Part shown: piece after piece, positions 46,901 through 54,762 of the stretch
Layout of the letters: every line of letters begins with the position of its first letter
Numbering within the stretch: position 1 is the stretch's first letter
DNA from: Rapana venosa
Taxonomy: Eukaryota; Mollusca; Gastropoda; Neogastropoda; Muricidae
Reading direction: 5' to 3'
Length of the DNA: 64,000 nucleotides
Assembly: GCA_028751875.1 (NCBI GenBank)
Contig: CM054157.1
Location: 1,787,465 to 1,851,464, forward strand
Made by a program: the position numbers and the translations under genes
Notes under the pieces: model-generated
Database searches by the model: none
What the model saw: the letters and a program-made list of their open reading frames with translations, nothing else
Told to the model about the DNA's origin: nothing

Positions 46901-49900
46901 GGGCTTTGAAGCTTTTCACAATATGCTATCCTTCCTCCCCTCTCTCCCCCCCCCCCCACCCCCCCCCCCCCCTCTCTCTCTCTCTCCCTCTATATTATAA
47001 CTGTGGCAACATAATCTATAGAGCTGTAATACATTTATATTTTTTTTATGGAAGAACGCCTGTTAAAATGTTGTATGATGCCTATAGAAAATCATATTCA
47101 ACTTCATACTTGTGTTGATATCATGTGTATCCCCTTCAGAAAGGGGCCTAGGCCTAAATCTGAATAAACGTTTCGCCTTTCGCATTCCCTCTCTCTCTCT
47201 CTGACTGTCGGTCTGCCTGTCTGCCTGCCTGTTTTTATTTCTTTCCCTCATACTAACAACAACACAGCAATGATTCATTTCATCATACACACACAAAAAA
47301 GGTAATTTATCACCTTTTCCATTCATTTACTTAAAACTCACTCCTCAGGTTCACAATGTGGTGCAAATCCTTGGGTACGAAGAGGCTATTCATCTTAACC
47401 CACCCTATACTAAACATGACTTAGGGGGGGGATATTTAACCTGCATTTCTTGATCTTCTACTACCCTTTCTAGCATTTCTACAGGCCACACTAACTGGAA
47501 ATGGAGACAAGACGTGGAGGGAGCGGCGGGGGGGGGGGGGGGGGGGGGGGAAGGGGGGGGGGGGGGGACAAAATAACGGGGTTGGCACGGACGTTTTTAG
47601 AAGCCATACACCGACTCCCAACCAATACAGTGACATGTAAACCGTTTGCGTGATGCTGGATTCAACAGCAGGACGAAACAGAAAATACCTTCATCTCACA
47701 GCCAGCTGGCGTTATCGATGGAAGTGATGATTAGGGTGGGATGGGAGGGAGGGGAAGGGGAGGGAGGGGAGGCGGAGGGAGAGGGAGGCAGGCTAAATGG
47801 GGAGTGTGGAGTAAGGAAAGCGGAGGGAGGCATAATCAGTGAAGAATGCCTGTTGGGTGCAGGCATTGGCAACAGATGGCTCGCTGTCCCAAGTCAACTA
47901 TAAACCTTCAAAAAGCGTTTTCCGACTTACCACACATCATAAATTTCGAGAAGGAATTCATTTCGTTTCAACATGCACGTGCGACGAACACGCACACATA
48001 CACGCACGTAGGCACACGCGCGTATATCACAGATAACTCGAGTAGCATGACTGGAAACGGCGGTGAAGCGTTTCAACTGTGATCCTAGCCACCACACCCT
48101 GTGATACTTGAGCATGTCTTGGTTCCACCTGGTGACTTCAGGCCTATAAGCCTTGTGTGTGTGTGTGTGTGCTTTATAGATCCATACACTTTTTTTTCTT
48201 TTCATCATCATCTTCCTCCTCTTCTTCCTCCTCCTCTCCTCTCTTCTTCTTCCTCCTCCTCTCCCTCTCTTTTCTTCCTCCTCCTCTCCCTCTCTTCTTC
48301 TTCCTTCTCATCTCCTCTCTTCCTCCTCCTCTCCCTCTCTTCTTCTTCCTTCTCATCTCTTCTCTTCCTCCTCCTCCTCCCTCTCTTCTTCTTCCTTCTC
48401 TCTTCTTCTTCAATTCCTCCTCCCCTCTCCCTCTCTTCTCTTCCTTCTCTCTTCTCTCCTCCTCCTCTTCCTCTCTCTCTTCCTCCTCCTCTCTCCTCTC
48501 TCTTCTCTTCCTTCCTCTCCCTCTCTTCTTCCTCCTCTCCTCTTCTCTTCTTCCTTCTCCTCTCTTCTTCAATCCTCCTCCTCCCTCTCTCTTCTTCTCT
48601 CCTCTCCTCTCCCTCTCTTCTTCTCCTCTCCTCTCCTCTCTTCTTCTTCCTTCTCCTCTCTTCTTCATATTCCTCCTCCTCCTCTCCCTCTCTTCTTCTT
48701 CTTCCTCTCCCTCTCTTCTTCTTCCTTCTCTCTCTCTTCTCTCCTCCTTCTCCTCCCCTCTTTCTTCTTCCTCCTCCCTCCCTCTCTTTCTTCTCCTCCT
48801 CCTCTCCCTCTCTTCTTCCTCTCTCCTCTTCCCCTTTTTCTCCTCCTCCTCCTCTCTTTTCTTCCTCCTCCTCCTCCTCTTCTTCTTCCTCCTCCTCCTC
48901 CTCTTCTCCTTCCCTTCTCTCTCCTCCTCCTCCTCCCTCTCTTCTTCATCCTCCTCCTCCCTCTCTCTTCTTCCTTCCTCCTCTCCTCTCTTCTTCTTCT
49001 CCTCCTCCTCCTCTCTCTTCTCTCCTCCTTCCCTCTCTTCTTCTTCCTCCTCCTCTCCCTCTCTTCTTCTTCCTCCTCCTCTCCCTCTCTTCTTCCTCCT
49101 CCTCCTCTCTCTTCTTCTTCCTCCTCCTCTCTCCCTCCTTCTTCATCTCCTCCTTCCTCCTCTCCCTCTTCTTCTTCCTCCTCCTCCTCTCCCTCTCTTC
49201 TTCTTCCTCCTCCTCTCTTCTTCTTCCTCCTCCTCTCTTCCTCCCCCCCTCCCTCTCTTCTTCATTTCCTCCTCCTCCTCTCCCTCTCTTCTTCATCTTC
49301 CTCCTCCTCCTCTCCCTCTCCTTCTTCCCCCTCCTCTCCCCCTCTTCATCTTCCTCCTCCTCCTCTCCCTCTTCTCTTTCCTCCTCCTTTCCTCCTCTCC
49401 CTCTCTTCTCTCTTCTTTTTCCCTCCTCCTCCTCTCCCTCTCTTCTTCTTCCTCCTCCTCTCCCTCTCTTCTTCTTCCTCCTCCTCTCCCTTCTTCTTCC
49501 TCCTCCTCTCCCTTCTCTCTCTTCATCTTCTCTCCTCCCTCCTCCTTCTCCCGTCGTGTCGTTCGTCGTCGAACGCTCTGACAGCGACTAATGTTGTCTG
49601 TCATATGAGCGAAAATGCGTTGCGCTGCCGTTAAGCGCCTGACAAGTCAGGCCCAGTGCATCCGACATCGGCATGGGAGAGAACTGTTATCTTTTAAGCC
49701 TTGGGGGGGGGGGGGGGGGGGGGTGCAAAGGAGAATGGACCAAGAAGGCAGAAAATAGACAAGGAGGTGGTGACAGGAAGAAAAGGAACAGGCAGAAACA
49801 ACGAGATTGATAGAAAAGAGGGTCCTTCTCGCACTGACTTTCCAGACAGGGCCCAGGCTAGGCATCCCCAAGGGGGACATTCATTCTAAGGAGAGGAGAG

Positions 49901-49955
49901 AGGAGAGGAAGGTGGCAGGGGGCAGAGATAGATAGATAGATAGATAGATAGAGAT

Positions 49956-49986
<31 letters not shown>

Positions 49987-49988
49987 AT

Positions 49989-50025
<37 letters not shown>

Positions 50026-50386
50026 CAGCATTCTTTGTTTTGTTTTTCTTTCGAGGATAATGGAATAAGCATTCATGTGCTTTTTACATCCAGTGCCCTT
50101 GTGTATATAGTTTTATATATTTTGTGAATTTTGTCACCCATCCCCACCGGCTCACAATGGCCTACTCTTCCGAAGAGCGGAACGGGTTCTAGCGTGTGTG
50201 CAAGATGTTCTGCGTGCGTTCGCACACGGGACCTCGGTTTATAGTCTCATCCGAAGGACTTTTGGGAAGTGTGGTAGTCGGTACTGATGTAAACTCCAGA
50301 GGAAAAATCCTCTTGAACAAGATTCGAACTTGGGTCAGCAGATCACGAATACATCACTCTAACCACCAGACTATCCCGTCCGAGAG

Positions 50387-50464
<78 letters not shown>

Positions 50465-50494
50465 AGACAGACAGACAGACAGACAGACGAGAGG

Positions 50495-50571
<77 letters not shown>

Positions 50572-50807
50572 CAGACAGACAGACAGAGACAGACAGACAG
50601 ACAGAGACATAGACAGAGAGAAGTGGGGGGAGAAAGACAGAAACAGCGTGTGCACAATACAAAACAACAATACGGCTCAGCACAACACAATGCAATACAT
50701 GATGACATACCAGCTTCTTCGGCAATTCTGGCGCTGATGCCGCTGTGAGCTTCCATGATGAACTCCGTTTCTGCACTAGTCAGCATCTTCTTCAGCATCG
50801 TCGACTT
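31305..50807 (-). CDS. PEPM: Phosphoenolpyruvate phosphomutase (first short coding exon not found; 3' end uncertain)
   Basis: Exons 50807-50711, 39655-39443, 38133-38033, 34694-34577, 33892-33813, 32715-32539 and 31625-31305 join in frame at GT-AG sites. PEP mutase rearranges phosphoenolpyruvate to phosphonopyruvate, creating the C-P bond that begins 2-aminoethylphosphonate synthesis; the Mytilus enzyme is the classic animal example. Visible motifs: [10 protein letters not shown] (catalytic Asp region), [10 protein letters not shown] (Mg-binding Asp pair), [11 protein letters not shown] (metal-linked Glu and the mobile gating loop that separates mutases from isocitrate-lyase relatives), [21 protein letters not shown] and [12 protein letters not shown]. 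From the first identified codon to the end of the conserved part is about 289 residues, against about 295 for the mussel protein as I recall it, so only about six N-terminal residues are missing. Confidence 0.93.
31747..31975 (-). repeat. SINE-C, head truncated (antisense)
   Basis: From GGTAAAGGAGTCCCATAACC to GGTCACCCATCCAACTGGTA ACCACGCTCG; the 5S-like part is cut within its first boxes and the tRNA-like head is missing. It follows a degenerate AAT/AAC block (31626-31735). Confidence 0.88.
32225..32510 (-). repeat. LINE 3' tail plus (AC)n next to PEPM exon f
   Basis: (AAC)n/(AAT)n, then AATGGAATTTATATAGCGCT GTATCTTGCACAGACAAATC and GTCATGCAACCAATAGGC, then a 70-bp (AC)n (32433-32508). The (AC)n is in the place of the (TG)n in the 3' UTR of other LINE copies, so it probably arrived with the LINE. 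Confidence 0.82.
32539..32715 (-). CDS. PEPM: PEPM exon f
   Basis: 59 codons: [59 protein letters not shown]. It matches [37 protein letters not shown] of the mussel enzyme. The acceptor is CTCTCCAG and the donor AACAG|GTACAC. A (TG)n block derived from a LINE 3' region starts about 20 bp downstream. Confidence 0.95.
32768..32870 (-). repeat. SINE-B 3'-end fragment
   Basis: CACCTTAAGTCACGGATTCT ... GGGCTGTGACTCTCCCGGTG AGA.TGCGTGTCGCCAC matches the SINE-B end at 58258. Confidence 0.6.
33140..33610. repeat. Irregular (GT)n/(GTGC)n region
   Basis: Degenerate GT-rich DNA in PEPM intron between exons e and f. Cys/Val-rich frames on the plus strand and His/Thr-rich on the minus strand are artefacts of it. 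Confidence 0.9.
33813..33892 (-). CDS. PEPM: PEPM exon e
   Basis: It encodes [20 protein letters not shown] then RLWKNK, preceded by a Gly codon split with exon d. The family reads [24 protein letters not shown]. The acceptor is GGTTGCAG and the donor AACAAG|GTACAG. Confidence 0.94.
34076..34342 (-). repeat. SINE-C, diverged copy (antisense)
   Basis: AAAGGAGTTCTCATAACCTA to AGTGCTCTGACCACTGAGCT. More mutated than the other copies; the 5S-like part is still visible (GTAACCACGTTCAATGCTGC). Confidence 0.85.
34577..34694 (-). CDS. PEPM: PEPM exon d
   Basis: It encodes [20 protein letters not shown] then [19 protein letters not shown]. It matches [37 protein letters not shown] in the mussel enzyme; the VARVEA Arg and Glu line the active site. 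The acceptor is TTGTTGCAG and the donor GGCTG|GTGAGG. Confidence 0.94.
34850..35045. repeat. Diverged repeat related to 395-600
   Basis: CGCTGGATGAGAAGTGTGCG and CCGTTTTCAAACACTTCGCC match the copy at the left edge of the window. Confidence 0.55.
35200..37095 (+). pseudogene. L2/CR1-like LINE, RT domain, broken
   Basis: In PEPM intron (exons c-d), opposite to the gene. RT motifs in order: [14 protein letters not shown] (about 35690), [15 protein letters not shown] (about 35888), [17 protein letters not shown] (about 36058), FYADDS (about 36152), then [20 protein letters not shown] (about 36385). Frameshifts near 35460 and 35790, a stop at 36178 and another shift near 36245 show it is dead. 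The 3' UTR ends in (TG)n (37059-37092), where a pentamer satellite takes over; the usual AGCGCT tail is lost. Confidence 0.92.
37098..38032. repeat. (ACTCC)n pentamer satellite, 0.94 kb, abutting PEPM exon c
   Basis: Slightly degenerate CTCCA/CTCTA pentamers from the LINE (TG)n to the last base of the intron. On the sense strand it is (GTGGA)n, and its first GTGGAG is the exon c donor. It keeps three frames open on the plus strand (Ser/Thr/Pro/Leu proteins), which are artefacts. Confidence 0.95.
38033..38133 (-). CDS. PEPM: PEPM exon c (gating loop [10 protein letters not shown])
   Basis: It encodes [20 protein letters not shown] then [13 protein letters not shown]. The EDKxFPKxNS loop is diagnostic of PEP mutase activity. 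The acceptor TGTGTGCAG ends a long (TG)n tract. The donor AAG|GTGGAG is weak at +4/+5, and its GTGGA is the first unit of a 0.94-kb pentamer satellite. Frame is preserved into exon d. Confidence 0.93.
38139..38390. repeat. (CA)n region upstream of PEPM exon c
   Basis: About 250 bp of CACA with ACGC interruptions, sense-strand (TG)n, reaching to within 6 bp of the acceptor. Confidence 0.95.
38440..38520 (+). repeat. Retroelement 3' end, TTGAC tail
   Basis: CTTAGATAGATGGCTTGATG ... GTACCATCTGGAAATAAAAT TTTGAACTTGACTTGAAC; third member of the 5660/20040 family. Confidence 0.75.
38641..38950 (+). repeat. SINE-A, full length (sense)
   Basis: tRNA-like head (CGGTTGCTTAGAGTGATGCG ... CCCGGGTTCGAATCTC), then GTCCTTTGGATGAGACTATA, GCAGAACATCTTGCGCAC, and end TACCCTCGAAATATAAAAAT AAA. 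CA repeats precede the head. Confidence 0.88.
38979..39306 (-). repeat. SINE-C, full length, with 9-bp target duplication
   Basis: GAACAAGCG at 38979-38987 and again at 39298-39306 flank a complete element (head GATAGCTCAGTGGTCGGAGC on the minus strand; 5S-like AAGTTAAGCAGCGTCGTTGA). Direct evidence for retroposition. Confidence 0.92.
39350..39437. repeat. Poly-C/CA low-complexity block beside PEPM exon b
   Basis: C runs of 12 to 20 with ACCA interruptions, ending 6 bp from the exon b donor. Confidence 0.93.
39443..39655 (-). CDS. PEPM: PEPM exon b (catalytic Asp, metal-binding DADTGYGN)
   Basis: 70 codons: [70 protein letters not shown]. This is the most conserved PEPM segment. The RDSNE Asp corresponds to the catalytic Asp58 and the DAD pair to Asp85/87 of the mussel enzyme (my recollection of family numbering). 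The acceptor is TTCCCAG and the donor AGCTG|GTCAGT. A CA/polyC low-complexity block follows the donor directly. Confidence 0.95.
39755..39895 (+). repeat. SINE-B 3' part
   Basis: GGTGGCGCTGCTCTTGTGGC GACGCG, GAGAGCAGCCCGAATTTCAC GCAGAGAAATC, and GACTTAAAGTGGTATAAAAT then AAATAA. A second copy of the same segment lies at 40400-40500. Confidence 0.85.
40105..40165 (+). repeat. LINE-type 3' tail
   Basis: GAGCGCTTTGATTTGTTGCT TTACAAGATTCAGCGCTATA TAAATTCCATACATTAT, sense orientation. The sequence before it is not SINE-A, so the tail occurs on more than one element. Confidence 0.8.
40228..40500 (+). repeat. SINE-B, 5' head partly lost (sense)
   Basis: CAGGTCCCACGTGCAATACT, AAAAGAACCCAAGGCAATAA, GTCCCTGGCAAATTTCTGCA, ATGGGTGGCGCTGCTCTTGT, end GTGACTTAAAGTGGTATACA. 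The start TAGACCATGAGTGGAAGCCT GGGTGC keeps the region next to the head only. Confidence 0.88.
40505..41690. other. PEPM intron a-b, unique DNA
   Basis: No exon or named element; contains a GA run (40768-40798) and a G14 run (41034-41048). Confidence 0.45.
41908..42220 (+). repeat. SINE-C, full length, 8-bp target duplication (sense)
   Basis: CCAATCGA at 41908-41915 and 42213-42220. Head CAGCTCAGTGGTCGGAGCAC, 5S-like TTGAGCAACATCGAGC and TTGGATGGGTGACCG, 3' end GGTTATGGGACACCTTTACC. Confidence 0.92.
42450..42690. repeat. Diverged tandem duplication, unit about 130 bp
   Basis: AAACCCAGCTGCGTTCCTAG ... ATGGCTTGATATTGCTCAAT ATGCTGTCAGGAGTGT is repeated as AAACCAGCCATGTTCCGAGT ... GTGGCTTGATGATGCTCGAT ATGCTGTTGGGAGTGG. 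Confidence 0.8.
42900..43440. repeat. (TA)n, (GA)n and (GACA)n microsatellites
   Basis: TA run 42900-42943, GA runs 42944-43018 and 43325-43387, and GACA/GAGACA patches between. Confidence 0.93.
43790..44436 (+). repeat. (GT)n, T-rich region and LINE 3' tail
   Basis: GT repeats (43793-44052), TTTC-rich DNA (44060-44250), then GTTATTGGTTGCATGTGTTA, GGTTGAATGCAAGCGCTTTA and AATAGCGCTATATAAATTCT. The last part equals the end of the L2-like LINE at 52015-52455, which also carries a (TG)n before it. Confidence 0.75.
44437..45480. other. PEPM intron a-b, mixed low-complexity
   Basis: CA patches (44496-44670) and a LINE-type tail (45110-45176: TTAGCGCTATATAAATACCA TATATTATT). T/G-rich DNA at 45190-45450 gives hydrophobic frames that are artefacts. 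Confidence 0.5.
45490..45552 (+). repeat. SINE-A 3'-end fragment
   Basis: ACGGGGACTGGATGTATAAA AAGCACACGAGTGCTTATTC ATTATCCTCGAAATAAAAG; only the last 60 bp. Confidence 0.8.
45570..46490. repeat. Inverted minisatellite (23/27-bp unit in opposite orientations)
   Basis: Seven units of CACTCTGCCTCAGTCACACT GTCTGTA (45578-45785), a spacer of about 55 bp, then about 27 units of its complement, GACTGAGGCAGAGTGTACAG with or without ACAGTGT (45840-46490). The two unit sizes, 27 and 23 bp, differ by the ACAG block. The left array can pair with part of the right one. The long frames on both strands are artefacts. Confidence 0.95.
46491..48180. other. PEPM intron a-b, no gene seen
   Basis: Unique DNA with C-rich (46946-46972), G-rich (47527-47569) and GGGGA-rich (47735-47830) patches; no exon with homology on either strand. 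Confidence 0.45.
48190..49550. repeat. 1.36-kb homopyrimidine tract (CTCCTCTTCTTC)
   Basis: Nearly uninterrupted C/T on the plus strand, built from CTC, TTC and CTCCCTCT blocks. Purine-rich on the PEPM sense strand. Very long Ser/Leu/Pro and Glu/Arg frames are artefacts. Confidence 0.97.
49920..50030. repeat. (GATA)n and (GA)n microsatellite
   Basis: ATAG repeats (49927-49972) followed by GA repeats up to 50027. Confidence 0.93.
50051..50381 (-). repeat. SINE-A, full length (antisense)
   Basis: From TTTCGAGGATAATGGAATAA to the tRNA-like head (AAGATTCGAACTTGGGTCAG, CTAACCACCAGACTATCCCG). It sits between two GA microsatellites, 330 bp from PEPM exon a. Confidence 0.9.
50383..50635. repeat. 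(GA)n/(GACA)n microsatellites
   Basis: GA runs (50387-50462, 50498-50551) alternating with ACAG runs (50463-50487, 50552-50625). Confidence 0.95.
50711..50807 (-). CDS. PEPM: PEPM exon a (substrate-pocket N-terminal helix)
   Basis: It encodes [20 protein letters not shown] then [12 protein letters not shown] plus one base. Mytilus PEPM reads KTTQLKQML...[20 protein letters not shown] at this position. The acceptor is TTTGCAG and the donor GCTG|GTATGT. The start codon must lie in an earlier, very short exon. Confidence 0.93.
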
Positions 50808-51039
50808 CTGCAAATAATAATAATAATAATAATAATGATGATAATAATAACAACAATAATGATCATAATAATAATAATGATGATAATAATAATAATAATA
50901 ATGATAATAATGATGATGATCATCATCATCATCATAACAACAACAACAAACGACGACGACGACGATGATGATCATCATCATCACAACCATCATCATCCTC
51001 ATTTTAATAACGATGATGATGATGAATAAAATCATCAAC

Positions 51040-51548
51040 AACAAAAGAAAAAGAAGGAAGAAAAGAACAAGAAGTGGGAAGAGGAGGAGGAGGAGGAGGA
51101 GGAGGAGAAGGAGGAAGAGGAGGAGGAGGAGGAAGAGAAGGAGAAGGAGAGAAGGAGGAGAAGGAGAAGGAGAGGAGGAGGAGGAGAAGAGAAGGAGGAG
51201 GAGGAGGAGAGAGGAAGAAGAGGAGGAGAGAGGAGAAGAAGGAGGAGGAGGGAGAAGAAGGAGGAGGAGGAGGAGAAGAAGGAGGAGGAGAGAGGAGAAG
51301 AGAGGAGAGAGAGAGGAGAGGAGAGGAAGGAGGAAGGAGGAGGAGAAGGAGGATGAGGAGGAGAGGAGAGGAGGAGAAGGAGGAAGAGGAGGAGGAGGGG
51401 AAAAGGGACAAAGAAAAGGAGGATGATGATTATGAGGAGGAGGAGGTGAAGAAGAAGAAAAGAAGGAGGACAAAAAGAAAGGTAGGAGAAGGAAAAGGAG
51501 AAGGAGAAGAAAGAGAGAAGAGTAGTAGAAGTAGTAGTAGTAGTAGTA

Positions 51549-51627
<79 letters not shown>

Positions 51628-51749
51628 AGTAGTAGTAGAAGTAGTAGTAGTAGTAGTAGTAGAAGAAGTAGTAGTAGAAGAGTAGTAGTAGCAGAAGTAG
51701 TAGAAGTAGTAGTAGAAGTAGTAGCAGAAGTAGTAGTAGAAGTAGTAGC

Positions 51750-51808
<59 letters not shown>

Positions 51809-51900
51809 AAGAAGAAGAAGGAGGAGGAGGAGGAGGAGAATAAAAAAAGAATGAAGAGAGGAAGAAAAGGAGGAGGAGGAGGAAGGAGGAGGAAGGTGTT
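51040..51900. repeat. Homopurine tract and (AGT)n block
   Basis: GGA/GAA-rich purines (51046-51525) followed by AGT repeats (51526-51810) and GGA again. Opposite strand polarity to the tract at 48190-49550. Confidence 0.96.
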
Positions 51901-52014
51901 AGAGAAGACGATGATGATTATGATTATGATACTGTTGCTGGCAACTGATTACGCTGCTTGCTACTGCTAAAAATAATGAGGAAGATAACGAACACGATGA
52001 CGACTGTCATAACA

Positions 52015-52287
52015 CTGTTTTCTGTCACCATTCCACACAGCACGTGTCAAGCTCTGCTGCAGATACCCCGTACTTACGAATACCTAGATTCAACCAGTCC
52101 ACCGTTGGCCGTCGCTCTTTATTTCTGGTCCATCAATCTGTAATGACCTCCCTCTCTCCCTTCACCAAAAGCCTACTTATACCTATTTCAAACCTAAGAC
52201 ATTCCTGTTCATCTCATAATTATCTGTCCCTGCCTTCAATGGTCAACATTTCCATTACCCTGCCAAAGTGTATAACCTCTGTGTGTG

Positions 52288-52330
<43 letters not shown>

Positions 52331-52455
52331 AATGTGTTAAAACTGTTAATCATTGTTGGTTGCATGTGTAGGGGTGGGTTGAATGCAAGCGCGTTGATTT
52401 GTTTTTACAAGATATAGCGCTATATAAATTCCATTATTATTATTATTATTATTAA
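52015..52455 (+). repeat. L2/CR1-like LINE 3' end, 5'-truncated
   Basis: CTCTGCTGCAGATACCCCGT ACTTACGAATACCTAGATTC AACCAGTCCACCGTTGGCCG matches 36810-36880 of the longer copy. It keeps what that copy lost: (GT)n (52279-52327), GGTTGCATGTGTAGG, GGTTGAATGCAAGCGCGTTG and the tail AGATATAGCGCTATATAAAT TCC(ATT)n. Confidence 0.92.
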
Positions 52456-52549
52456 CAATGAGAACAAAATATGAGACACCAACAGATGCAACAGGTTTTA
52501 GTTGGAAAGGCTATTATCTGTCTCTCGAAACATGTGAGAGAAGAGTGTG

Positions 52550-52624
52550 AGTGCGCGCGCGCGCGCGCGCGCGTATGTGTGTGTGTGTGTGAATGTGTGT
52601 GAGTGTGTGTGAGTGTGTGTGTGT

Positions 52625-52670
<46 letters not shown>

Positions 52671-52676
52671 TGTGTG
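52550..52676. repeat. (GC)n-(GT)n microsatellite
   Basis: GC alternation (52553-52572) followed by GT repeats; a Z-DNA-prone sequence. Confidence 0.94.
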
Positions 52677-53285
52677 TAGGTGGATGGTGGGTGGGTGGGA
52701 CGGGAGGTGTCTTTCATTTACTTTTTTTCCCTTCAAAATTCACATTCTTACCAATTACCAACTGTGAATATATATAGCAATGAAACAAAGAATAACGAAA
52801 AAAGATAACCAAATAGACAAATAAATTAAATATTTTATCAGTTCGTTTTAAATATATTTCTATTTGATCTTTTTTGATACCATATTTTGCTGATATGTAT
52901 ATTAGCATTCTATCTATCTATCTATCTGTCCCGTAGTCTGACGACCGTGGGGGCACCCTCAAAGACTCAACAACCAGTTTATTAGCATTACGGCATTAAT
53001 AAATATAGGGCATATAATATAAATATAATATGATGTAATATAATGTAATATAATATATATTATATGTACGTACTTACATACATACAAACAAAGATACAAA
53101 CATACCGTTTTATATCCATAAACCTTTATAACTGTTATCGCGGCCATCTGTCCTGTCTGCGGATTCGTTGCATAGCTACTACAGTTTTGTTGCAATTTCA
53201 CGTGTTATGCATGCTCCTCGTGTTCAATCTGCCATCTGCAGAGCCTGCTTCTTGTCTGTTGCGTTTATTGATTACTTTTAGAATG

Positions 53286-53333
<48 letters not shown>

Positions 53334-53360
53334 CTCTCTCTCTCCTCTCTCTCTCTCCCT

Positions 53361-53455
53361 CCCGATATTCTAGTGGTTAGAGTGATGCGATTTGCGCTCG
53401 TGATCTGCTGACCCGGGTTCGAATCTCTTTCAAGAGGAATTTTTTCTCTGAAGTT
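53361..53455 (+). repeat. SINE-A head fragment (tRNA-like)
   Basis: GATATTCTAGTGGTTAGAGT GATGCG ... GATCTGCTGACCCGGGTTCG AATCTCTTTCAAGAGGAATT TTTTCTC; stops where the body should begin. Confidence 0.8.
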
Positions 53456-53490
53456 TGTATGTATTCATTTTTTAATTTTATTTCATTCTT

Positions 53491-54040
53491 TTATTTCGAG
53501 GATAATGGATTAAGCACTCATCTGCTTTTTCTCATCCAGTCCCTGTGTGTATGCATTTTTGTGAATTTTGTCATCCGTTCCCGCCGGCACATTATGGCCT
53601 ACTCTTCCGAGAGCGGAACGGGTTTTAACGTGTGTGCAAGATGTTCTGCGTGCGTTCGCATACGGGACCTGGGTTTATAGTCTCATCCGAAAGACTTTTG
53701 GGGAGAGTGGAGTCAGCACTGATGAAGAGGAAAAATCCTCTTGAACGAGAATCGAGCCCGGGTCAGCAGATCACGAATACATTACTCTAACCACCAGGCT
53801 ATCCTGTGCCCACTTCACTCTCCCCAAAAGTCCTTCGGATGAGACTATAAACCGATGTCCCGTGTACGAACGCACGCCAAACATCTTGCGCACACGTTAA
53901 AACCTGTTCCGCTTTTCGGAAGAGTAGGCCATTGTGTGCCGGTCGGAATGGATGACAACATTTACAAAACTGCATACACACGGGGACTACATGTAAAAAA
54001 GCACATAAGTGCTTATTCCATTATCCTCAAAATAAAAGAA
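53491..54040. repeat. Two SINE-A copies head to head
   Basis: Antisense copy 53491-53808 (ends with the tRNA-like head) is followed without spacer by a headless sense copy 53809-54040 (CCACTTCACTCTCCCCAAAA GTCCTTCGGATGAGAC...). About 230 bp of body can pair with each other. Confidence 0.9.
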
Positions 54041-54378
54041 TAAACAAATAACTCTCTCTCTCTGTCTCTGTCTGTCTGTGTCTATGTGTACCCTTCAGAT
54101 ATCCAATAAATTTACATTCCACTGTCACATGCATTGGTTACTGGATAGCAATACCCCAAATGGAAGCACACAGATTGCTGCACAAGGATAATAACATGAC
54201 GGCACATCTCGGCACCTGGGCAACGAATGAACAATGACAGAAGAATTATCGGTTTGCTGATGTGCCAAGGATACTGTAAAAGGCTGGTTTCTGACTGTGT
54301 ATGGGTCAACATGGGCGTGGGTGACCTGATTGACTTCCTCGCTGTGTTTCAGCGAAGAGGGTTTTTGTTTCCCCTTTT

Positions 54379-54697
54379 ACTTCGAGGATAATGGAATAAG
54401 CACTCGTGTGCTTCTTTTTAAAAAAAAATCCAGTCCCCGTGTGTATGCAGTTGTGCAAATTTTGTCATCCGTTCCCACCGGCACACAACAGCCTACTCTT
54501 ACGAAAAGCAGAACAGATTTTAACGTGTGTGCAAGATGTTCTGTGTGCGTTCGCACACGAGACCTCGGTTTATAGTCTCATCGGAAGGACTTTTGGGGAG
54601 AGTGGAGTCGGCACTGATGTTAACTCCAAAGGAACGAGATTCGAACGCGGGGCAGCAGATCACGAATACATCACTCTAACCACCAGGCTATCCCGTT
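54379..54697 (-). repeat. SINE-A, full length (antisense)
   Basis: From ACTTCGAGGATAATGGAATA to AACGAGATTCGAACGCGGGG, CTCTAACCACCAGGCTATCC. Part of the body between AACTCCAAAGG and AACGAGATT is deleted. Confidence 0.9.
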
Positions 54698-54762
54698 GGT
54701 TATGGCTGGCCATGTACAGAGCATGCCAAATTTTGTTGTTATTGTTGTTGCTGTTGGGCGTT

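Noticed and set aside
48101..49604. Open frames of about 495, 474 and up to 164 codons over the pyrimidine tract
   Set aside because: Pure Ser/Leu/Pro or Glu/Arg sequence in several frames at once; a C/T tract lacks stop codons. No conserved protein.
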